From Candidatus Blautia excrementipullorum (GTDB lineage Bacteria > Bacillota > Clostridia > Lachnospirales > Lachnospiraceae), in assembly GCA_019118645.1 (NCBI GenBank), contig DWYN01000079.1, forward strand, positions 1 through 51,894: a DNA stretch of 51,894 bases. The letters are read 5' to 3'. The stretch's first letter is position 1; each line of letters opens with the position of its first letter. Below are positions 24,618 through 32,786 of this stretch, in pieces. The notes under the pieces are model-generated. The model searched no databases and was not told the origin of the DNA. It saw nothing but the letters and a program-made list of their open reading frames with translations. The position numbers and the translations under genes were made by a program.

Positions 24618-27197
24618 TCAGTCGGATTCTTCCGGTATCCCGCAGACCGCGCGGTTGGATACGGCATCCAGCCAGTAATACAGGCTGCTGACGGGATGCA
24701 CCTGTATGATTCCGGACAGCTCCGGCATATCCGGACAGATTTCAGAAAACAGATCCCTGCAGGAGGAAAACAGTTCCGGATTGTAAACCAGGGTTTTATG
24801 GTTGTTAAAGATGGCGCCGTACAGAATTCGGGATTCCACTAAATCCTGAAACATATGGCTTCCATAACTTAACTCCGGCATATAGCCCACACGGCTTTCG
24901 GAAATTTCACATATGGCGGAAAAATTGGAAATATCTCCAAAACTTACCGGCACGCCCAATTCCGGGGAGGAGGTTCCGATCCTTCCGGGCGTCATCAAAA
25001 GAAGCCCAAGTCCTTTTCCCCTGTAGTAACGATTGATTTTTCCAAGAGCCGCCGCTGCTTCATACTTTCTGCGGTAAGGATACTGATAGTAGAGAACAGG
25101 ATCCACCTGGACGACGACATCAATTTTTCTTTTTCCGGAGGGCCCCATAGAGGAGTCGCGGATATCAAAAAACGTCTCTTTCAGGTGCAGGTTTTTCAGA
25201 TCCGTTTTTTCGCCGGCCTCGCCGATATACAAAGGGCGGCACTGCAGAAGGTTTACGACAAAGTTGCCGGATTCGTCAATATTTACTGTATATTCAATAT
25301 CTACAGGATTTTCGTATACCCGCTCCAGTGTTTTCAGGATTTTCTGCATGAGAGTTGTAAATTCTTCTTTTTCAAGAAGCTTCTGGCAGCTGATAAACCA
25401 GACATCCCGGCTGCGGCCGAGCTGCCGGAGCCTGTATTCAGCTTCATAGTCATGCTCCAGAACCATTTTTTTGTACCACAGGGGCAGAACCGGAAGAAGG
25501 GTTTCCAGGGGAACCTCCTTCAGCCGGTTTTCCCCGCAGTCGAGAACGTCAACGAATCTCTGGGAGAATTTGTGTTTCTGCTCCACTGTGGTAAGAACGG
25601 TAACTGCCGGACGATCCAGATTGGCCAGCCGGGGATAATCCTCCTTCGTCCTGTCAACGGCCTTTGTTCCCAGTCCCATGACAATACGGAGCATGCCGGC
25701 TTCCGGATCCATGTCGGGATACCATTTATAGGCGCTGTGGCTGTAGCCCACGCCGGCTGCACACGGAAGGAAATACTGGCCCTGATAGGATCCGGAAACC
25801 CGCTGAACCAGGACCGCCATCTGCTCATCCTTCTTTTCAAGCCCCCGCAGGAGCCGGTATTCCAAAGCGGAGTAATCCATGGTGCTGGCGTAGACAGTTC
25901 TCACGGCCTGCTCAAACTTTTCCAGCCGTTCCTGAGGACTTCCCTGATTGACACAGAAAACGGATTCGTACTTTCCGGCGAAAGCATTTCCGAAGCCGTC
26001 TTCCAGGAAGCTTGAGGAGCGGACGATAAAGGGGCTCTGGCCGAAATATTCGATGACGTTTAAGAACTGCTCTTTTATTTTTGCAGGAAATTCCCCGATA
26101 ACCAGATGCTCACGCAGTTCTTTTGCTGCTGTGAAATATTCCTCCTTTGTCCTCTGCCGGATTCTCAGGCGCCAGCACCCATTAGAGACAATATAGGTAT
26201 AAAAGACATCGGAGCCAATATAGAAGGAATCATGAGGTTCACTGTATGAAAGATATTCCGGAATTTCTTTTTCCGATATTTTCCGCGCCAGCAGCATACC
26301 GCATGCCTTCCCTCCGATGGCGCCGCTTCCGATCATCCTGTCCCGCAGCATAAAGTAGTCTACAGGCGTAAAATAGTGCTTTACCAGCGCTTTCAGCCGC
26401 TCATCCTTTGTCATGGTGCTGTCAATAATAAGGTTTTCCGTCTCTTCGGAAAAATATCCTCGGGAAAAATCAAGTTTTGCCTGGGCAAAAAAACGGTCAT
26501 GACTGTCATAATTCTGATCCTGCGAGCTGGATGAGACTCTCTGAGTAGTCTGATAATACCGGCTCATACTGACGCCGTCCTCCACAGCCCGGAAAGAATG
26601 ATCACAACGGCTGATGCAATGAGGAAGAAACATACGGGCAGAATAGCGGTTCCATACCTTCAGAGGATGGAGATATATCCCTTCTTCGCCTGAATACACG
26701 TCAAGAAGAAGCTGTGTGGTGTCGCGGATTCTGGCCACTGCGTCGAAAGAATGCCGGCCTCTCAGAAGGGGAAAATAGGCTACAGTATCCAATTCGAAAA
26801 GATAAGGACAGGTAACCCGGAAAAAATTTCCCATCATCAGATCCGTGTACCAGAGAGACTGTAGTTCAGAGAGACAGTCAAATACGTAAAAAGCGTCTCT
26901 GCCTTCCCGGGTGATCTGTTCATATATAGCGACGGTAAATGCTTCAAAGCCCTCGTCCGGATTGAATTCGTATACTTTTATGCCGCTTAAATCTTTCAGG
27001 ACAGGCTCATGCTGGGCAAAACGGATATATATTACATTCCGTCCGTCCTTTACTGCCTGCCGGGCAAAGGGTTCTGCGAAAAAACGAAATTCATCGATGC
27101 AGGATACCTGCCATACCACGTTGTCGCCCAGGCGGATATGATCCAGAATATCGTCCATCTGGGGAAAACCGCTGCTGATTTTATCAAATGCTGCCAT
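24618..27197 (-). CDS. RecA/KaiC-like plus PEP-synthase-type ATP-grasp fusion, unknown function
   Basis: 859 residues. The first 150 (FDKISSGFPQMDDILDHI, then GDNVVWQVS) look like a RecA/KaiC-type fold without a P-loop. A PPDK_N-type ATP-grasp domain follows, with GGKACGML near 293 and VRSSSFLEDGFGNAFAG (split after FLEDG) near 391, the nucleotide-binding signatures of PEP synthase and pyruvate phosphate dikinase. The swivelling phospho-His domain and the PEP/pyruvate TIM barrel are not visible. It cannot therefore run the usual PEP synthase cycle; phosphotransfer to another acceptor, as in glucan water dikinase or rifampin phosphotransferase, is one idea. The ATG at 27197 follows AAGGAGG. 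It stands alone, with its own promoter and an attenuator-like leader. Confidence 0.75.
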   Translation of the reverse strand: MAAFDKISSGFPQMDDILDHIRLGDNVVWQVSCIDEFRFFAEPFARQAVKDGRNVIYIRFAQHEPVLKDLSGIKVYEFNPDEGFEAFTVAIYEQITREGRDAFYVFDCLSELQSLWYTDLMMGNFFRVTCPYLFELDTVAYFPLLRGRHSFDAVARIRDTTQLLLDVYSGEEGIYLHPLKVWNRYSARMFLPHCISRCDHSFRAVEDGVSMSRYYQTTQRVSSSSQDQNYDSHDRFFAQAKLDFSRGYFSEETENLIIDSTMTKDERLKALVKHYFTPVDYFMLRDRMIGSGAIGGKACGMLLARKISEKEIPEYLSYSEPHDSFYIGSDVFYTYIVSNGCWRLRIRQRTKEEYFTAAKELREHLVIGEFPAKIKEQFLNVIEYFGQSPFIVRSSSFLEDGFGNAFAGKYESVFCVNQGSPQERLEKFEQAVRTVYASTMDYSALEYRLLRGLEKKDEQMAVLVQRVSGSYQGQYFLPCAAGVGYSHSAYKWYPDMDPEAGMLRIVMGLGTKAVDRTKEDYPRLANLDRPAVTVLTTVEQKHKFSQRFVDVLDCGENRLKEVPLETLLPVLPLWYKKMVLEHDYEAEYRLRQLGRSRDVWFISCQKLLEKEEFTTLMQKILKTLERVYENPVDIEYTVNIDESGNFVVNLLQCRPLYIGEAGEKTDLKNLHLKETFFDIRDSSMGPSGKRKIDVVVQVDPVLYYQYPYRRKYEAAAALGKINRYYRGKGLGLLLMTPGRIGTSSPELGVPVSFGDISNFSAICEISESRVGYMPELSYGSHMFQDLVESRILYGAIFNNHKTLVYNPELFSSCRDLFSEICPDMPELSGIIQVHPVSSLYYWLDAVSNRAVCGIPEESD

Positions 27198-27249
27198 GGA
27201 AACCTCCTTAAAATTTTTCTGCCAGCAGAGAGTGCAGAAGAAATGAAAC

Positions 27250-27307
27250 GGGGACAAAAGAAAAGCAGGACAAAAAGTCCCTTATGTAAGAACCTCTTTG
27301 TCCTGCT
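27250..27307 (-). terminator. Attenuator-like hairpin in the ATP-grasp gene leader
   Basis: On the minus strand AGCAGGACAAA (27307-27297) pairs perfectly with TTTGTCCTGCT (27274-27264) and runs into TTTTCTTTTG. It begins about 10 nt after the expected transcription start and lies 67 nt upstream of the start codon, so it would end transcription before the gene unless an alternative fold forms. Confidence 0.65.
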
Positions 27308-27317
27308 GTATAAATTA

Positions 27318-27346
27318 ACTATAGCATATTTTTCCGCCCTTATCAA
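27318..27346 (-). promoter_or_regulatory. Promoter of the ATP-grasp gene
   Basis: On the minus strand TTGATA (27346-27341) and TATAGT (27323-27318) have a 17-bp spacer. Confidence 0.7.
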
Positions 27347-27400
27347 TAAAAATCATTCGTTTTTGCAATATGCGAAAGAAGCGCGTCGGCGAAAAAAAAC

Positions 27401-27429
27401 TTCCAAAACAGACGGGGAGGGACTATAAT
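27401..27429 (+). promoter_or_regulatory. Possible cupin promoter
   Basis: TATAAT at 27424-27429 is perfect; the -35 region (TTCCAA at 27401-27406, 17-bp spacer) is poor. Confidence 0.4.
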
Positions 27430-27471
27430 AAAAAACAAGGAATAAATAAAACAGAATCGCGGGAGAAAACT

Positions 27472-27798
27472 ATGAAAACAGAAAGAATTGACAATATGTG
27501 CGGCGGAGAGGGACACGTAATTATACGCCGTGTGCTGGACGAGAGTCAGTTAAACGGAAAATGCGGGCTTTATGCGGAAGTAACTCTGGAACCGGGATGT
27601 TCCCTGGGATTTCACGAACATCATGGAGAAAGCGAGACCTATTACATTCTTTCGGGAAAGGGAATTTACAGCGACAACGGAAATCTCCGCATGGTACGGC
27701 CGGGAGATGTAACTTTTACCCCGGACGGAAAGGGTCATGCTCTGACGAACAGCGGAGATGAGGATCTTGTCTTTATGGCGCTGATTATTCTTGGATAA
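27472..27798 (+). CDS. Small single-domain cupin protein
   Basis: 108 residues forming one cupin_2 barrel. The metal-site motif HEHHGESETYYILSGKG (split: HEHHGESE, then YYILSGKG) supplies two or three His and a Glu near residues 47-53, and the second motif PGDVTFTPDGKGHAL gives the last His. A divalent metal site is therefore likely. Substrate unknown; related proteins include sugar isomerases and binding proteins. The ATG at 27472 has GGGAG 6 nt upstream. A longer frame from 27370 is rejected because it runs through the promoter region. It is followed after 33 bp by a DUF2284 gene. Confidence 0.85.
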   Translation: MKTERIDNMCGGEGHVIIRRVLDESQLNGKCGLYAEVTLEPGCSLGFHEHHGESETYYILSGKGIYSDNGNLRMVRPGDVTFTPDGKGHALTNSGDEDLVFMALIILG

Positions 27799-27831
27799 AA
27801 ATGAATTACAGGGCGGCGGGAGGATGTGAAT

Positions 27832-28407
27832 ATGGATTTAAAGCTGGACATTCAAAAATTTGAAGAATTTATTTCGCAGTATCCGGTTTATGAATACCGG
27901 ATTCTGGATACAAAAGAACTGAAAACAGAGGAAAGGGTGAGAATTATCTGCCGGCAGGAATGTGAAAGATACGGAACCACCTGGGCCTGTCCGCCGGCAG
28001 TGGGCACGCTAGAGGAATGCGGCGCAAGGATTCACAGCTATGAAAAGGCCGTGTTTTTTTCCAGCGTTGCGGAGGTTTCAGATGTACTGAATATGGAAGA
28101 GATGCTGACAACCAGAAGAGCCCATGAAGATCTGACAGCGGAAATCGCGTCCTTTCTGAAAAAGGAAGGATTCGAAACCTTTACCCTGTCTACGGAATCC
28201 TGTGACATCTGCGGACAGTGCACCTATCCGCAGGGAAAACCGTGCAGACATCCGGAACGGATGCATCCATGTCTGGAAAGCCATGGAATAGTGGCTTCGG
28301 AAATCGTAGAAGAAAAGAAGATGGAATATAATCTTGGCGGAAATACAATTCTCTGGTTTTCCATGATTCTATTCCGGCATAATCAAAAAAACTCCGGCAT
28401 AAATTAA
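27832..28407 (+). CDS. DUF2284 metal-binding protein, copy 2
   Basis: 191 residues of the same family as the protein at 20200-20766. Shared features are GTTWACPPAVGT and CDICGQCTYPQGKPC. Cysteines fall at 40, 44, 53, 63 and 124, 127, 130, 138, plus an extra one at 147. The two copies are clearly diverged. GGGAGG lies 8 nt before the ATG at 27832; the GTG at 27826 is too close to that site. Its last codons form the upstream part of a sigma-E-like promoter and of a hairpin that can hide the yqfC ribosome site. Role unknown; an iron-sulfur or zinc protein is the likeliest reading. Confidence 0.85.
   Translation: MDLKLDIQKFEEFISQYPVYEYRILDTKELKTEERVRIICRQECERYGTTWACPPAVGTLEECGARIHSYEKAVFFSSVAEVSDVLNMEEMLTTRRAHEDLTAEIASFLKKEGFETFTLSTESCDICGQCTYPQGKPCRHPERMHPCLESHGIVASEIVEEKKMEYNLGGNTILWFSMILFRHNQKNSGIN
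28377..28405 (+). promoter_or_regulatory. Sigma-E-like promoter of yqfC-yqfD
   Basis: GCATAAT (28377-28383) matches 6 of 7 bases of the Bacillus sigma-E -35 consensus KMATATT. CATAAATT (28398-28405) matches 7 of 8 bases of CATACAHT. The spacer is 14 bp. yqfC and yqfD are sigma-E genes in Bacillus. The expected start is near 28412. Confidence 0.6.
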
Positions 28408-28421
28408 CAGTAAAGCCGGAG
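28392..28421 (+). promoter_or_regulatory. Hairpin covering the yqfC ribosome site
   Basis: CTCCGGC (28392-28398) and GCCGGAG (28415-28421) pair perfectly. The right arm contains most of the yqfC Shine-Dalgarno GGAGGT. The left arm lies upstream of the predicted sigma-E start, so only read-through RNA would fold this way. Confidence 0.5.
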
Positions 28422-28428
28422 GTGGTTT

Positions 28429-28704
28429 ATGAAAAAAAGACAGCATCTGAGAGAACAGCTTGTAACAGCTCTGGAGGTTCCCAGAGACCTGGCCTGTAAA
28501 GAGACCATAGTGACCTTCACCGGCAAAAACCATGCAGTGATCGAAAACTACCGCAGCATTCTCCGCTATACGGAAGAAGAAATCGTGGTGCTTACTCATC
28601 AGGGAAGAATTACTGTATTTGGAAAAAGGCTGGAAATTCCATGGTATACTTCGGATGAAATGATGCTTACGGGAATTATTTCCGGCATGAATCTGGAACA
28701 GTAG
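28429..28704 (+). CDS. yqfC: YqfC/YabP-family sporulation protein
   Basis: 91 residues of the YabP/YqfC family. LEVPRDLACKETIVTFTGKN (20 residues) near 17 and the basic start are typical. Members are made in the mother cell under sigma E; the precise role of YqfC is not settled. GGAGG lies 6 nt before the ATG. It lies 9 bp before yqfD, the conserved neighbour, and a sigma-E-like promoter precedes it. Complete. Confidence 0.9.
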   Translation: MKKRQHLREQLVTALEVPRDLACKETIVTFTGKNHAVIENYRSILRYTEEEIVVLTHQGRITVFGKRLEIPWYTSDEMMLTGIISGMNLEQ

Positions 28705-28713
28705 GAGGTTCCT

Positions 28714-29937
28714 ATGGAAGGTTTTCTGCGGCTTTTGTCAGGCTATGTAAAAATCAGGATACAGGGAGATCAAGGGGAACGCTTTTTGAATCTCTGCAGG
28801 AGCAGAGGCATTGTCATGAGAGATCTTGCGCGGAGAGAGGATGGAAGCCTTGTCTGTTCTCTGTCTGTCCGTCATTTTTTTCTTCTTTCCTCTATACATA
28901 GAAAAACAAAGGTACAGATTCATATTTTGGAAAAGCATGGACTGCCCTTCTTTTTTGTCAGAAGCAAAAAAAGAAAGGCATTTTTTCTTGGCATACTTCT
29001 GTGCGCGGTTTTGCTTTTCCTGTTTTCCGGACGCATCTGGAACATTCACATTGAGGGGAATATCCAGAACAGCACACCTGAAATTCTGGCGTTTCTGGGA
29101 GAGCAGGGAGTATCTCACGGAATCCGAAAATCAAAAGTAAACTGCAGCGAAATCGCGGCGTCCGTCCGTCAGAATTATCCGGAGGTCACCTGGGTATCCG
29201 CCCGGATTGAGGGAACCAGACTGATTCTGACAATGAAAGAAGGCATTTTTGCGGAGGAGACCCGGGAACAGCAGGAACCCTGCAGCATCAAGGCAAATGA
29301 AGGCGGAACAATTGTAAAAATGGTGACCAGAGCCGGAGTTCCGCAGATGAAGCCGGGGGATGTGTGCAGAGAAGGCGATCTGCTTGTCCTTGGCCGGCTT
29401 GACCTGAGAAACGACAGCCAGGAGGTGATCCGATATGAATATGTCCATGCGGATGCGGACATTTATATTAAGAGAGATCTTCCCTATTACGCGGAACTGC
29501 CGATGGAATATGAGACAGAAATTCCTTCAGGGAAAGAGAAAAAAGGCTGGTTTCTGAAAGTCGGAACCTGGTATCTGGAATGGGGAGGGGAAGGAGGAGA
29601 AAACACGCGCCGTATCGTGGAGGAATATCCGTTTTACATTACGGGAAATTTTGCGCTCCCCGTTTCTGTGGGGAAAATTTCCGTAAGAGCTTTTGAAAAA
29701 AAGAAAGAAGTCTATACGGAGAGCGCGGCGAAAGCGGAAGCTTTCCGGATATTGCAGGAATATGAGGAAAAATTAATGGAAAAGGGGGTTCAAATATCTG
29801 CAAATAATGTTAAAATAGAGGTTGATCACAAAATCTGCGTAAGCAGCGGATCTTTGGAGATTATTCAGAAAATTGGAAAGGATACTCCGGTGGAAATACT
29901 GGAGCAGCCTGCAGAAAGGACAACAGAGGATGGCTAA
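28714..29937 (+). CDS. yqfD: Sporulation protein YqfD
   Basis: 407 residues. A cytoplasmic basic part (1-88), one strong membrane helix (about 89-107, GILLCAVLLFLFSGRIW), then a large outer domain beginning IHIEGN, in the manner of POTRA-like folds, with a DUF/YqfD core to the end. In Bacillus it is a mother-cell sigma-E gene needed for efficient sporulation; the mechanism is unclear. AGGAGG precedes the ATG. The stop codon overlaps the phoH start by 8 nt, showing translational coupling between a sporulation gene and a vegetative one. Confidence 0.9.
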   Translation: MEGFLRLLSGYVKIRIQGDQGERFLNLCRSRGIVMRDLARREDGSLVCSLSVRHFFLLSSIHRKTKVQIHILEKHGLPFFFVRSKKRKAFFLGILLCAVLLFLFSGRIWNIHIEGNIQNSTPEILAFLGEQGVSHGIRKSKVNCSEIAASVRQNYPEVTWVSARIEGTRLILTMKEGIFAEETREQQEPCSIKANEGGTIVKMVTRAGVPQMKPGDVCREGDLLVLGRLDLRNDSQEVIRYEYVHADADIYIKRDLPYYAELPMEYETEIPSGKEKKGWFLKVGTWYLEWGGEGGENTRRIVEEYPFYITGNFALPVSVGKISVRAFEKKKEVYTESAAKAEAFRILQEYEEKLMEKGVQISANNVKIEVDHKICVSSGSLEIIQKIGKDTPVEILEQPAERTTEDG

Positions 29938-30925
29938 CAGCATTATTGAGCTGCATGTCCAGATTCCGGCGGATCTGGAAGGAAATGTATTCGGACAGTT
30001 TGATGAACATTTAAAACTGATTGAACGGACACTGAATGTTACTCTGATTTCCAGAGACGGCATTTTGAAAATTCTTGGCACAGAGCAGAGCGCTTCTCAG
30101 ACGAAAAAACTGATTGAGGAGCTTGTTGCCCTGGCGAAAAGAGGAAACACGATTACAAAGCAGAATGTCACCTATGCGCTGTCTCTGGCGATGGAGCAGA
30201 GAAACCAGGTGCTTACGGAAATTGATAAGGATTTTATCTGCAATACCATACAGGGGCGACCGATTAAGCCGAAAACCCTTGGGCAGAAAGAATATGTGGA
30301 ACAGATACGAAAGAAAATGATCGTCTTCGGAATCGGACCTGCGGGAACGGGGAAAACTTATCTCGCCATGGCTATGGCGGTAACTGCTTTCCGCAATGAG
30401 GAAGTCAGCAGGATTATTCTGACCAGGCCCGCCATAGAGGCGGGGGAAAAGCTTGGATTTCTGCCGGGGGATCTTCAGAGCAAGGTGGATCCCTATCTTC
30501 GGCCGCTTTACGACGCCCTCTATCAGATTATGGGGGCCGACAGTTTTGCAAAAAATATGGAGAAAGGGCTGATCGAGGTGGCGCCTCTTGCTTATATGAG
30601 GGGCAGAACGCTTGACAACGCCTTTATCATTCTGGATGAGGCTCAGAATACTACGCCTGCGCAGATGAAAATGTTTCTTACCAGGATCGGATTCGGATCC
30701 AAAGTCATTATAACGGGAGACACTTCCCAGAAGGATCTTCCCAGGGACGCGGTATCAGGATTGGATGTAGCCATGAAGGTACTGAAAAAAATAGAAGATA
30801 TCGGCTTCTGCCAGCTTACCAGCAAGGATGTGGTACGGCATCCGCTGGTGCAGCAGATCGTACAGGCTTACGACGCATATGAAAAGAAGCAGAAGACCCC
30901 GAAAAGGCCTGGACGCAGAGGATAG
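29930..30925 (+). CDS. phoH: PhoH-family P-loop ATPase
   Basis: 331 residues. An N-terminal KH-like RNA-binding part (about 10-85, HLKLIERTLNVTLISRDG) precedes the PhoH ATPase domain with Walker A GPAGTGKT (136-143) and Walker B AFIILDEAQNTT near 230. PhoH proteins are usually next to ybeY and are linked to RNA metabolism; the helicase-like activity is an inference from relatives. The ATG at 29930 overlaps yqfD, and AAAGG lies 12 nt upstream. A longer frame from 29873 inside yqfD is rejected. ybeY follows after 25 bp. Confidence 0.92.
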   Translation: MANSIIELHVQIPADLEGNVFGQFDEHLKLIERTLNVTLISRDGILKILGTEQSASQTKKLIEELVALAKRGNTITKQNVTYALSLAMEQRNQVLTEIDKDFICNTIQGRPIKPKTLGQKEYVEQIRKKMIVFGIGPAGTGKTYLAMAMAVTAFRNEEVSRIILTRPAIEAGEKLGFLPGDLQSKVDPYLRPLYDALYQIMGADSFAKNMEKGLIEVAPLAYMRGRTLDNAFIILDEAQNTTPAQMKMFLTRIGFGSKVIITGDTSQKDLPRDAVSGLDVAMKVLKKIEDIGFCQLTSKDVVRHPLVQQIVQAYDAYEKKQKTPKRPGRRG

Positions 30926-30950
30926 GATTTCCGAAAAAGAAGGAGGACAT

Positions 30951-31445
30951 ATGACGATACTGATTGACTATGAAACAGAAAGGGAGCTGGATATTGACTA
31001 TACAAAGCTTGCGGACATGGTGGCAGGCCAGATCCTGAGGACAGAGAACTGTCCCTACGAGGTATCCGTAAACCTGATTCTGACGGACAATGAGGAGATA
31101 AAAAGTGTAAACTCCCAGTTCCGTTCCGTGGGTGCGCCCACAGATGTGCTTTCTTTTCCCATGATTCCCTTTCCGAGTCCGGCGGACTATTCTTTTGTGG
31201 AGGGAAAGGATATTTATTTTGACCTGGATACCGGGGAACTTCTGCTGGGAGACGTTATGATTTCTGTGGACAAAGTATATTCTCAGGCGGAGGAGTACGG
31301 ACACAGCACAGAAAGAGAATTCAGTTTCCTTTTTGCCCACAGTATGCTGCACCTTCTGGGATATGATCACATGGAGCCGGAGGAGGCCGCCGTGATGGAG
31401 AAAAAACAGTCAGAGGCTCTGAAGGCGCTTGGGATTAACCGATAG
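30951..31445 (+). CDS. ybeY: Endoribonuclease YbeY (rRNA maturation factor)
   Basis: 164 residues. The metal-site motif HSMLHLLGYDH supplies His130, His134 and His140. VSFPM-like SFPMIPFP and NSQFRSVGAPTDVLS are typical of the family, a metal-dependent enzyme in 16S rRNA 3'-end processing and ribosome quality control. GGAGG lies 4 nt before the ATG at 30951; the longer frame that begins inside phoH is rejected. In most Firmicutes dgkA, cdd and era follow. Here a broken lipoprotein-gene fragment begins directly after the stop. Confidence 0.95.
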   Translation: MTILIDYETERELDIDYTKLADMVAGQILRTENCPYEVSVNLILTDNEEIKSVNSQFRSVGAPTDVLSFPMIPFPSPADYSFVEGKDIYFDLDTGELLLGDVMISVDKVYSQAEEYGHSTEREFSFLFAHSMLHLLGYDHMEPEEAAVMEKKQSEALKALGINR

Positions 31446-31902
31446 GGGAGGAAGCGCTGCGGATGAAGTGCATTTTGACAATTTTACCAACAATCATCCA
31501 TGGTTTGTCTATGACCCTGCCACAAAGAAATACAGCCGTTTCCAGTTTGGAGAACCACAGACAGACGACCTGACAGGGGAGCAGCTCACCTGTGACAACA
31601 TACTCGTCCAGAATTCAGATGTGACGACTTATGACGGCACTACTTATAAAAAAATTGACACGATCACAGACGGGAACGGCAACTCCGGCGGAATGGGGAA
31701 GTATATTACCAGAGGAAAAGCCATTGACATCCGCTGGCAGAAGGATTCCCCCTGGGGAATTACACACCATATTACGATGGACAATCAGGAGGTAAAGCTG
31801 AATCCGGGAGTGACCTGGGTGGAAATTGTTCAGGATGACCGGATCACAGACATTACCTGCTGGGACAAAAACGAACAGCAGGACGCTGCTGCAAAGGAAT
31901 AG
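31446..31902 (+). pseudogene. C-terminal fragment of a DUF3048 (YerB-like) lipoprotein gene
   Basis: The open frame after ybeY encodes about 145 residues that match the C-terminal half of YerB/DUF3048 lipoproteins: FDNFTNNHPWFVYDPATKKY (20 residues), DNILVQNSDV, GNGNSGGMGKY and a final PGVTWVEIVQDD. A full gene has a signal peptide, lipobox and an N-terminal domain of roughly 150-200 residues, all missing here. The only in-frame starts are a TTG inside ybeY (31429) and a GTG at 31468 with GGGGAGG 16 nt upstream. I read it as the remnant of a recombination, perhaps still transcribed. The frame is uninterrupted, so the event may be recent. Confidence 0.7.
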
Positions 31903-31922
31903 ATTTGGAGAGATATACAACA

Positions 31923-32777
31923 ATGAATTACCGGGAATTACTGAAAGACAAAAAACGCATTGTGATCAAAGTGGGGTCTTCCTCTCTGATTCACAAAGAA
32001 ACTGGAAAACTGGATCTCAGAAAGATGGAAGTCCTTGTGAGAGAGCTCAGTGATCTTCACAATCAGGGGAAAAATGTAGTTCTTGTAACGTCAGGCGCTG
32101 TGGCGGTGGGATCCGCGGTTCTGGGACTTAAGGAGCGACCGAGGGAGCTGAAGATCAAACAGGCATGTTCGGCGGTGGGACAGGCAAGGCTGATGATGAT
32201 CTATCAGAAGCTTTTCGCTGAGTATAATCAGACGGCCGCCCAGATTCTCATGACAAAAAACACCATGGTCAACAATCTGAACAGAATGCACGCCAGAAAT
32301 ACTTTTGAAGAACTGCTGCAGCTGGACACAATTCCGGTGGTAAATGAGAATGACTCGATCTCCAGCTATGAGCTGGAGCTTATGGATGCTTTCGGAGACA
32401 ACGATACTCTTTCTGCTGTTATTGCAGCCCTGATCGGAGCGGACCTTCTGATTCTGCTTTCAGATATTGACGGACTTTTTACAGATGATCCAAATACGAA
32501 TCCTAACGCCAGGTTTATCGATACAGTGGAGACTCTGGATGACAAACTTCTCAGCATGGGCAAAGGTTCTGTCAGCAAGGTGGGAACCGGCGGAATGGCT
32601 ACAAAACTTACCGCAGCAGAGATTGCCACAGCGGCAGGAGCGGACATGGTGATTGCCAACGGGGCAGACTTCCATGTGATCCATAAAATCATGGAGGGCC
32701 GCAACTACGGAACTCTTTTTGTGCGGAATAAGAAAGAAGAGTTTTATCTGATTGATTATATTGAAAAACTGATGTAG
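31923..32777 (+). CDS. proB: Glutamate 5-kinase
   Basis: First enzyme of proline synthesis, phosphorylating glutamate on its gamma-carboxylate. 284 residues of the amino acid kinase fold: RIVIKVGSSSLI near the start, VTSGAVAVG, NENDSIS, GDNDTLSA and GTGGMATKL. The C-terminal PUA domain of the Escherichia coli enzyme is absent, a common short form. The ATG at 31923 is 12 nt after GGAG; a TTG at 31905 would add six residues. It forms a cluster with proA, interrupted by two small genes. Confidence 0.94.
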   Translation: MNYRELLKDKKRIVIKVGSSSLIHKETGKLDLRKMEVLVRELSDLHNQGKNVVLVTSGAVAVGSAVLGLKERPRELKIKQACSAVGQARLMMIYQKLFAEYNQTAAQILMTKNTMVNNLNRMHARNTFEELLQLDTIPVVNENDSISSYELELMDAFGDNDTLSAVIAALIGADLLILLSDIDGLFTDDPNTNPNARFIDTVETLDDKLLSMGKGSVSKVGTGGMATKLTAAEIATAAGADMVIANGADFHVIHKIMEGRNYGTLFVRNKKEEFYLIDYIEKLM

Positions 32778-32786
32778 GAGGAGTCT

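Noticed and set aside
27370-27471. N-terminal extension of the cupin
   Set aside because: The extra 34 codons are Lys-rich, cover a TATAAT box and lack a ribosome site; the ATG at 27472 has GGGAG and starts the cupin fold.
29873-29929. Earlier start for phoH inside yqfD
   Set aside because: No ribosome site, and the conserved family start fits ATG 29930, coupled to the yqfD stop.
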